From CALFXN01 sp964451935 (GTDB lineage: Bacteria > Synergistota > Synergistia > Synergistales > Aminobacteriaceae), in assembly GCA_964451935.1 (NCBI GenBank), contig CAYVKE010000005.1, positions 1-64,000 on the forward strand: a stretch of DNA of 64,000 nt, given 5' to 3'. Each line of letters starts with the position of its first letter. Position 1 is the stretch's first letter. A program made the translations under genes and the position numbers. Below are positions 58,375-64,000 of the stretch, piece by piece. The notes under the pieces were generated by a model, which ran no database searches, was not told where the DNA came from, and was given only the letters and a program-made list of their open reading frames with translations.

Positions 58375-58869
58375 CTAGTCTGCGCCGCGGGCGCCGAGTT
58401 CCTTGTCGAGAAGGTACAATCCGTGATTCGTGGTTCCGACGAATTCGAGTTTCTTGACGATTTCGTCGGCGTTCGCCTCTTCCTCGACCTGCTCCTTCAC
58501 GAACCACTGCAGGAAGATCCCGCTCGCGTGATCCTTCTCCTTGACGGCCATATCGGTCAGGTCGTTGATCCGCTTCGTGATGTGCTGCTCATGCGCCAAT
58601 GCGGCCTGGAACGCCTCGAGAGGAGTCTTCCATTCGAATTGCGGTTCCTTGATCGCGGCAAGCTTCACGCGTCCGCCGCGTTCGACGACCGCATCGAAGA
58701 ACTTCATTCCGTGTTCGCGTTCCTCTCCGGCCTGAACGTACATCCATTTCGCCATTCCGCGAAGGTTCTGCGACTCGAACCATGCCGCCATGGAGAGATA
58801 CAGATAGGACGAAAAAAGTTCCTCGTTGATCTGGTCGACAAATGCGTCCTGCATCTTCTTGGATATCAT
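58375..58869 (-). CDS. ftnA: Non-heme ferritin
   Basis: 164-aa iron-storage ferritin. Ferroxidase ligands lie in INEELFSSYLYLSM (Glu17 region), AGEEREHGMKF (Glu-x2-His) and the later Glu/Gln helix EQVEEEANADEI. It stores iron and lowers Fenton chemistry. The ATG is one base after the desulfoferrodoxin stop; the operon ends in a strong terminator. Confidence 0.95.
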   Translation of the reverse strand: MISKKMQDAFVDQINEELFSSYLYLSMAAWFESQNLRGMAKWMYVQAGEEREHGMKFFDAVVERGGRVKLAAIKEPQFEWKTPLEAFQAALAHEQHITKRINDLTDMAVKEKDHASGIFLQWFVKEQVEEEANADEIVKKLEFVGTTNHGLYLLDKELGARGAD

Positions 58870-58870
58870 C

Positions 58871-59236
58871 TTACTTCCCCGCCTTCCATAGTCCGTGTAC
58901 GTTGCAGTACTCCCTGCTCATCTCCGGGGTGAACTCCGCGAAGACAGCCTCCGCAGCTTCGCCCGGTTTCAGGAACTTCCGGCAGACGTTGTTTCCGCCG
59001 ACAATTTCGATCCACTCGATGTAATGCTGCTCGGTCATCGGATGCGGAACACTTCCAACCTTGACCTTGTTTCCTTCGATGACGGGAACGTGCTTTTCCG
59101 TTGCGGCGTCCGCAGTCTTTTCCTCGAGAAGTTTCATGGGCTGTCCGCAGCAGACGAGTTCGCCGCCGCTCGCATGGAGCACCTCCACGATATTGCCGCA
59201 GAGTTCGCACTTGTACACCTCAAGCCTCTTGGTCAT
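58871..59236 (-). CDS. dfx: Desulfoferrodoxin (superoxide reductase)
   Basis: 121-aa two-domain superoxide reductase. The N-terminal rubredoxin-like centre I uses C10, C13, C29, C30. The catalytic centre II uses H49, H65, H71, C111 and H114 (EKHVPVIEG, HPMTEQHYI, CNVHGLW). It reduces superoxide to peroxide in anaerobes. ATG at 59236 behind AAGGAGGAG. First gene of the dfx-ferritin unit. Confidence 0.96.
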   Translation of the reverse strand: MTKRLEVYKCELCGNIVEVLHASGGELVCCGQPMKLLEEKTADAATEKHVPVIEGNKVKVGSVPHPMTEQHYIEWIEIVGGNNVCRKFLKPGEAAEAVFAEFTPEMSREYCNVHGLWKAGK

Positions 59237-59286
59237 GTCCGTCTCCTCCTTCGTTTGGATATCCCGGTTTCGATGCATCTAAAATA

Positions 59287-59332
59287 ATTATAGCACGACG
59301 GTTTTCTTACAAAATCACTCTGAATTACAGAG
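59287..59332 (-). promoter_or_regulatory. dfx promoter with candidate operator
   Basis: A perfect TATAAT on the minus strand (59292-59287), with the start expected near 59280. A 5-5-5 inverted repeat CTCTG-N5-CAGAG (59318-59332) lies just upstream of the -35 zone. It does not match a PerR or Fur box closely. Operator role is a guess. Confidence 0.4.
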
Positions 59333-59415
59333 ACTTTATACAGCACCGGGGTATTGTTGTCAAGCACCGGATGAATCACGAAACGAGCGGACGACGGAAA
59401 TCCTGTTCCGAAAAC

Positions 59416-59444
59416 AAAAGGGGACGCCCGAAGCGGGCGTCCCC
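59416..59444 (-). terminator. Rho-independent terminator after the NCS2 permease
   Basis: A perfect 11-bp GC-rich stem (59434-59444 with 59420-59430), 3-nt loop, then TTTTG on the minus strand. It starts 21 bp after the permease stop. Confidence 0.93.
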
Positions 59445-59464
59445 TGCGCTCGTCCCGGCGCCTT

Positions 59465-60832
59465 CTACGCCTTGATGCCGCGCTCCTCCGGCGTTCCGGG
59501 AACGATGCTGTCCCAGAAGGCCGCACAGAGCCCGGCCACCGCCATCGGCGTCTTCAGAATCGCCCAGAGCACCTCTCCGGGGATTCCGAGGGTCAGGAAT
59601 GCGCCCTTGTTCGCTTCGACCCAGCCGGGAAGCCCCATGGCCATCAGGAATGCGAATCCGACGATGAGAACGTTGCGCTGGCTGTTCATGTCCGCCCGGA
59701 GGAGCACCTGGATTCCGAGCGCTCCGATAATCCCGAAGAGCGCGATATACGCGCCGCCGATGACGGGACTCGGTATCGTCGCGATCAGCGCCGAGAGCTT
59801 GCCGATGAAGCTCATGACGATCAGAAGGATCGCGCCCGTCCGGACGACCCACCGCGAGGCGACTCCGGTCAGTCCGATCAGGCCGATATTCTCGGTATAG
59901 GATGTCGTTCCGATGGCGCCGAAGAGTCCGGCGAGAACGCAGTTCGCCCCCTCGGCGCCGATTCCGCGGCTGATGGTCGCAGCGTCCGGATCCGGGAGGT
60001 TCGAGACATACGAACAGGAGTGATAGTCGCCGATCGATTCGATCATGACGGCGAAGAAGCCGGCCGTCACGGCGCCGATCGACAGGGCGTCGAAGGACAG
60101 CCCTCCCCACGGCAGGAATCCGGTCACCCGGAACCAGGGGGCGGACGCGATGCCCGCAAGGCTCACATGGGCCGCGTGTCCGTCCGGAAAGACTCCCGCC
60201 ATCGTTCCGAACAGGCACACGAGGTATGCAATGACGATGGACGAAAGAATGGCGAAGATATTCAGGTATTTCCGCCGGCTGATGAGGCTGAACGCGAAGA
60301 TGCATACGACGACCAGAAGCGAAACCGGCCAGTATTTCGCCGCATTGAACTGGATCGCGGTCGGGGCGAGCGAAAAGCCGATCGCCATGATCGTCGGGCC
60401 GATCACGATGGGGGTGACGAACTTGCGGATCGCGGAGACAAGGCGCGTGTAGCCGATTGCGGCGAGCGCCGCGCCGCCCACGACCAGCGCGCCTCCGATG
60501 TGCCCCATGACGGCTGCGGGGCCGGCGTCCTTGAAGGCCGCGATGATGGTCATGATCGGAGGAATGAAACTGAAACTCGATCCCTGAACGATGGGCAGCC
60601 CCGAGCCGAGCTTCGGATGCGTCTGGATCAGCGTCGCGACGCCCATGGCGAAATAGACGCAGGAGATGAAAAAGCCGATTTGCGTGGTATTCATGCCCAT
60701 TGCGGGGCCGAAGATCAGAGGAACGAGCGTGGTTGCGCCAAAAAGCGTCAGAACGTGCTGAAATCCTGCAAGGACCATGATCGGGAACGGGGGGCGATCA
60801 TCAACGCCGTATGCGAGCTTGCGATTAGCCAT
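59465..60832 (-). CDS. NCS2-family uracil/xanthine permease
   Basis: 455-aa nucleobase:cation symporter with about 14 helices. Family blocks: FGATTLVPLIFGPAMGMN (early), the VQGSSFSFIPP substrate segment, GFFAVMIESIGDYHSCS and the NTSYTENIG-like segment TTSYTENIGLIGLTG. Imports uracil, xanthine or a similar base. ATG at 60832 behind CTGGAGGTG; an earlier ATG at 60886 is unsupported. Divergent from the sirtuin gene. Confidence 0.92.
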   Translation of the reverse strand: MANRKLAYGVDDRPPFPIMVLAGFQHVLTLFGATTLVPLIFGPAMGMNTTQIGFFISCVYFAMGVATLIQTHPKLGSGLPIVQGSSFSFIPPIMTIIAAFKDAGPAAVMGHIGGALVVGGAALAAIGYTRLVSAIRKFVTPIVIGPTIMAIGFSLAPTAIQFNAAKYWPVSLLVVVCIFAFSLISRRKYLNIFAILSSIVIAYLVCLFGTMAGVFPDGHAAHVSLAGIASAPWFRVTGFLPWGGLSFDALSIGAVTAGFFAVMIESIGDYHSCSYVSNLPDPDAATISRGIGAEGANCVLAGLFGAIGTTSYTENIGLIGLTGVASRWVVRTGAILLIVMSFIGKLSALIATIPSPVIGGAYIALFGIIGALGIQVLLRADMNSQRNVLIVGFAFLMAMGLPGWVEANKGAFLTLGIPGEVLWAILKTPMAVAGLCAAFWDSIVPGTPEERGIKA

Positions 60833-60938
60833 TCGGGATACACCTCCAGATTGGACGAACTGGAGGGATTCTAGCACAATGTGCATGCGGTTGCATAAAA
60901 TTAATATTAAATCGCTGACTTCTTTTCCGGATCGGCTT

Positions 60939-60953
60939 CGCGTATAATACGCG
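60939..60953 (+). promoter_or_regulatory. Palindrome over the sirtuin -10
   Basis: CGCGTATAATACGCG is a perfect 7-1-7 palindrome containing TATAAT (60943-60948). The -35 is weak. A dimeric repressor bound here would block the promoter. Confidence 0.4.
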
Positions 60954-60972
60954 CGGTACGGAGGTGGTTCGG

Positions 60973-61740
60973 GTGATTCAGAACATGACTCTCGCAGAAC
61001 AATGCGCCGACGCGATCCGAAAGAGCGATCGAATCGTGCTTCTGAGCGGGGCGGGGCTTTCCACGAGCGCCGGAATACCGGATTTCCGGGGTCCGAACGG
61101 CATTTACCGCAGAAAGATGAATGTGGATCCCGAGCGGATTTTCGACATCGACTTCTTCTACAGGAAACCGGAGTTTTTCTATGAATTCCATCGTGAATTC
61201 CTCCGTGCCCTGGATGCCGTGGAGCCGACGTTCAGCCATCGTTTTTTTGCGCGACTCGAAAAGGACGGAAAGCTGTCGGGCATCGTCACGCAGAACATCG
61301 ACTCGCTCCACCAGCAGGCCGGCTCCCGCAACGTCCTGGAGATCCACGGCGGCATCTGGTCAAGCACATGCGTCTCCTGCCGCAGGACGTACGATTACGA
61401 AACGTCGAGGAGAAAGACGTTCGAGGAGAACGTCCCCCGGTGCGAATGCGGCGGCGTCATCAAGCCGGACATCGTCTTCTTCGGCGAGAACGTGAAGCAT
61501 CTTGACGAATGTCAGAACCTCGCGTACGAAGCAGATCTCATGATCGTCGCGGGTTCGTCGCTCGTGGTGACCCCGGCGGCGCTCCTCCCGTCAATGTGTC
61601 AGGGGACGATCGTCGTCGTGAACAAAGGGGAGTTCTGCCGCTCATATCTGCGCCCGGAACGGATATCGATATTCGCCGAAGAGGACATCGACGCCTTCTT
61701 CCGCGAAGTCAGCGCGCTTCTCTCGCCGGATCTCTCTTGA
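60973..61740 (+). CDS. cobB: Sir2-family NAD-dependent protein deacylase
   Basis: 255-aa sirtuin. The NAD-binding GAGLSTSAGIPDFRG, QNIDSLHQQAG, catalytic His in LEIHGG, a four-Cys zinc site (CVSC ... CECGG) and AGSSLVVTPAA are intact. Removes acyl groups from lysines using NAD. GTG at 60973 is eight bases after GGAGG; GTG at 60964 overlaps the Shine-Dalgarno. Confidence 0.94.
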   Translation: MIQNMTLAEQCADAIRKSDRIVLLSGAGLSTSAGIPDFRGPNGIYRRKMNVDPERIFDIDFFYRKPEFFYEFHREFLRALDAVEPTFSHRFFARLEKDGKLSGIVTQNIDSLHQQAGSRNVLEIHGGIWSSTCVSCRRTYDYETSRRKTFEENVPRCECGGVIKPDIVFFGENVKHLDECQNLAYEADLMIVAGSSLVVTPAALLPSMCQGTIVVVNKGEFCRSYLRPERISIFAEEDIDAFFREVSALLSPDLS

Positions 61741-61821
61741 TGCCGCGCGCGGAATCGCCGATTATATATCTATATCGGGAGAAGATCGCTTCCCTCCCGT
61801 CAGGCAGGTGACGTTCAAACC

Positions 61822-62832
61822 ATGATCAGGACATTCCTGATGCGAGCGGTTCTTTTCCTCTTTCTTCTCGGAACCCTTTCGTCGCGCGCGCACGCCCTTG
61901 TCGTCACGGAGAGATCCTTCGAAGCAGCGATCTTTCCGACCCTGAACGAAACGACTCTCGAAGTCTGGGAGAGCAAATACTACCCCGTCGACGTATTGCG
62001 GGACAAAATCACCGCGTATCTCGTCTCGCTTTTCAAGGACTATCCGTACGCGTCGGTCCGCGTGCTCGACGAGGCCGGAGCGCGCCGCTGGCTCGACGAT
62101 CCCGGCGCCCGCTTCGGGGCGTTCGCGGTTCAGCTCGAACTGTATCGCTCCCTGACGAAGGAACGGGACGTTCTCGGCTCCTGGCAAAAGGGACAGATTT
62201 CGCTCCGGATGCATGTGTACGACCCCGTGACGGGGCGCCCTTCGGAGGCCCGGAATACGACGGGAACGGATTCGCGCTTCACCTTCAATCCCGGGGACGA
62301 CCGCCTTTTCTTCCTGAGCGCCCGCGGTTTTTCCCTCTTCGATGTCCTGTACAAGGACGGGATCGACCTGTTGCGCCTCGGCCCCGCCGATAAGGGACAG
62401 AAAATGAGCCGCCCCACATGGAAGCAGTTCGAGGGGTCGACGTACTGGCAGGCGTGTAAGAACGCCGTCAAAGGGGCGTTCGACGACATCATGAAGGGGT
62501 ACAACGGGTACCGCGTCATGGGACGCATCGTCTCCCCGACCGCGGGCGCGACGAAAAAGAAACGGGAATACATCATCACGCTCGGCAGGGAGAACTCGCT
62601 GCTCGAAGGCGACACACTGCAGGTGGTCCGAAGCGACAAATACGTCACGGTCGATCCGGAAAACCCCGTCATCATTCTTCCGCGAGTGGTCGGCAACGTG
62701 AAAGTGACCTTTGTCAAGCAATCCGAGGCGGTCGTCCGGTTGGTCAACGAAGACCCCCGAAACCCGGTGCAGCTCAACGATCTGGTGGCCATGCCCCTGT
62801 ACGGCCCGAGAAAGGCGGCTCCGCTCAAATGA
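61822..62832 (+). CDS. Exported FlgT/CsgG-like protein
   Basis: 336-aa protein with a signal peptide (about 1-25, ends AHA). The middle contains DVLRDKITAYLVSLFKDYPYASVRVLDE and a helix reading YWQACKNAVKGAFDDIMKGY. The C-terminal part (about 230-330) looks like the FlgT C-terminal SH3-like domain (GRIVSPTAGAT, GRENSLLEGDTLQVVRS, VGNVKVTFVKQSEAVVRL). That layout recalls CsgG/FlgT outer-membrane-associated proteins. Periplasmic or outer membrane; no lipobox. Overlaps the next gene by 4 bp. Confidence 0.65.
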   Translation: MIRTFLMRAVLFLFLLGTLSSRAHALVVTERSFEAAIFPTLNETTLEVWESKYYPVDVLRDKITAYLVSLFKDYPYASVRVLDEAGARRWLDDPGARFGAFAVQLELYRSLTKERDVLGSWQKGQISLRMHVYDPVTGRPSEARNTTGTDSRFTFNPGDDRLFFLSARGFSLFDVLYKDGIDLLRLGPADKGQKMSRPTWKQFEGSTYWQACKNAVKGAFDDIMKGYNGYRVMGRIVSPTAGATKKKREYIITLGRENSLLEGDTLQVVRSDKYVTVDPENPVIILPRVVGNVKVTFVKQSEAVVRLVNEDPRNPVQLNDLVAMPLYGPRKAAPLK

Positions 62833-63881
62833 AACGCTTTCTCTTCCCGCTGCTGGCCTGCGGACTTGCGGCCGTGCTGTTGACAGGCGAAGCGCTTCCC
62901 TGTCTGGCCAACGGCGTCATTCACCACGAATCGGAAACGCAGCCGAAGCCGCCCCAGAAAGCGCCGAAAAAGGGCAAAAAGAAGCCGGTCCTTCCGAAAA
63001 AAGCGCCGCGCCCCCTTCCGAAACCGTCTCCGACGCCCAAACCGCCGACGCTGCTGGAGCAGGGTCGCAGGCTGCACGATCAGCGGTTCTTCACGCGCGC
63101 GCTCGATATCCTGAAACAGGCGATAGCGCTCGAACCGAAGAACGCGGATTGCTGGTTCGCCATCGCCCAGACGTATGAGGCGCTCGGCTTTTTAGACGAG
63201 GCGCAGCACGCCTACAAGCGGACGCTCGAACTCGCGCCGAACCATCCCGAACTCTCCCGCATCCTGATGTACCCCGGCAGCGGTGAAAAGAAGCCGCTTT
63301 GGGACCCGAAGCGTCCTGCACGGATCTCCGAAATCCCGCCGGTTACGGCAGGGTTCGTGATTCTCCCGCCCGAATCGGCGTCGGGAATCGTCTATCCGGA
63401 CATCCGACCGCAGCAGGGGGCTTCTGTCCGGACGGTCCAAAGAGGCCCGATCTCTCCGGATGCGCCGAAACAACCGGCTGCGCCATGGAAGACGCCCGTG
63501 ACACGCGCCCCGTCCGTCGTTTCCCCCACGCCCGCAGCGCAAAAGCCGCAGGACGCGAAAGCGCCGGTCTACGTTCCCCCGGCTCCGGATCACGCGCACA
63601 AGACGCCGTCGCAGCCGTCGCAAGGCGCGTCTCCCGTCTATGCGCCTCCGCTCCCGAACAGCGGGAACGCTCCCGTTTCCGTCCCGCCGCAGCCTAGCGC
63701 GGCTGTGCAACAAAAAACGCAACCGGCGTACATTCCTCCGGCGCCCCCGGCGTCAGCCGACGCTTCAGCGAAGCCGTCGCCTGCGGCCCCCGTCTATGTC
63801 CCGCCGAGTCCGGCGCCGACAGTTCCAGGACAGACGGTTTCCGGTGACGCGCCCGCCTCTCCGCCCGTCGTCACGGAATGA
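62829..63881 (+). CDS. Exported TPR protein with proline-rich tail
   Basis: 350-aa protein. It has a signal peptide (about 1-27), a Lys/Pro-rich linker (about 38-72), two TPR repeats (about 75-145, LLEQGRRLHDQRFFTRALDIL and CWFAIAQTYEALGFLDEAQ), then about 190 residues of Pro/Ala-rich sequence with recurring (A/S)PVYVPP or PVYAPP motifs. The tail could span periplasm or peptidoglycan. Translationally coupled to the FlgT/CsgG-like gene, so probably a partner. Confidence 0.75.
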   Translation: MKRFLFPLLACGLAAVLLTGEALPCLANGVIHHESETQPKPPQKAPKKGKKKPVLPKKAPRPLPKPSPTPKPPTLLEQGRRLHDQRFFTRALDILKQAIALEPKNADCWFAIAQTYEALGFLDEAQHAYKRTLELAPNHPELSRILMYPGSGEKKPLWDPKRPARISEIPPVTAGFVILPPESASGIVYPDIRPQQGASVRTVQRGPISPDAPKQPAAPWKTPVTRAPSVVSPTPAAQKPQDAKAPVYVPPAPDHAHKTPSQPSQGASPVYAPPLPNSGNAPVSVPPQPSAAVQQKTQPAYIPPAPPASADASAKPSPAAPVYVPPSPAPTVPGQTVSGDAPASPPVVTE

Positions 63882-63919
63882 TCGTGTTTCGCATGCCGAT
63901 CGGGGAAGGAACGTTTCAT

Positions 63920-63925
63920 TTGACA
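63920..63925 (+). promoter_or_regulatory. Isolated -35-like TTGACA
   Basis: A perfect TTGACA after the last gene. The best -10-like string (TAATCT) is only 15 bp away, and no downstream gene is visible before the window ends. Confidence 0.2.
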
Positions 63926-64000
63926 ATCGGAGCAATGGTTTAATCTTTTTCATGTTTTTTGACGTCATTTTTGCTGCGAGGCTTGCATCCGCCTTTCAAA

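Noticed and set aside
63560..63840. Repeated coding units near the end, considered as a CRISPR or tandem DNA repeat
   Set aside because: The repetition is at protein level (PVYVPP motifs) with variable spacing; no direct repeat with unique spacers.

Overview
The window (64 kb, high GC, densely packed, one 10-N gap) looks like the chromosome of an anaerobic, amino-acid-fermenting, diderm, flagellated bacterium, most consistent with Synergistota. Points in favour: a Bacillus/Clostridia-like flagellar block that includes codY and hslVU; an LpxL/HtrB-type lipid A acyltransferase, which implies an outer membrane; indolepyruvate:ferredoxin oxidoreductase (iorAB); and an oxygen-defence set (desulfoferrodoxin, ferritin, FprA). 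The phylum is an inference from gene content. Nothing here, such as rRNA, settles it.

Positions 1-17,800 (minus strand) are one flagellar/chemotaxis operon, transcribed flgB-flgC-fliE-fliF-fliG-fliH-fliI-fliJ-slt-motE(ylxF)-fliK-flgD-flgE-flbD-motA-motB-fliL-fliM-fliY-cheY-fliO-fliP'. fliP keeps only its first ~42 codons. Its reading frame runs into two near-identical 22-bp repeats at the window edge that look like the end of an insertion element. An intra-operon hairpin and an extended -10 promoter lie between flgC and fliE, and a sigma-28-like promoter precedes flgB.

Positions 17,800-32,000 (minus) carry the housekeeping block that precedes the flagellar genes in Bacillus: lepB, rbgA, rnhB, a FliK-like gene (ylqG), an FlhB C-terminal paralogue (ylqH), yraN, comM, dprA, a 112-aa unknown, topA, trmFO, xerC, hslV, hslU, codY. 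Most junctions overlap by 1-8 bp. Next come a pseudopilin ORF whose 5' end contains a terminator, then iorA-iorB, a YbgC thioesterase and a CoA-binding protein.

Positions 36,100-43,100 hold a tRNA-Ser(UGA) followed by a low-GC, gene-poor patch with an orphan 124-aa gene. Then come an exported alpha/beta hydrolase convergent with sixA, a PLP-enzyme/AzlD/AzlC/AraC-regulator cluster, comB, and a 31-aa single-helix membrane protein with its own promoter and terminator.

Positions 43,100-52,430 (minus) encode an envelope group (unknown 304 aa, lipid A acyltransferase, glycosyltransferase, unknown 490 aa), a NarL-type two-component pair overlapping a beta-CASP metallo-hydrolase, an HD protein and dCMP deaminase. 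Positions 52,500-55,540 (plus) encode an MFS exporter, a polysaccharide deacetylase and an asparaginase. Positions 55,650-59,240 (minus) hold the oxygen-defence genes: dfx-ferritin, a terminator, then flavin reductase, fprA and a TIGR02757 protein. The end of the window has an NCS2 nucleobase permease, a sirtuin, a FlgT/CsgG-like exported protein and a TPR/proline-rich exported protein.
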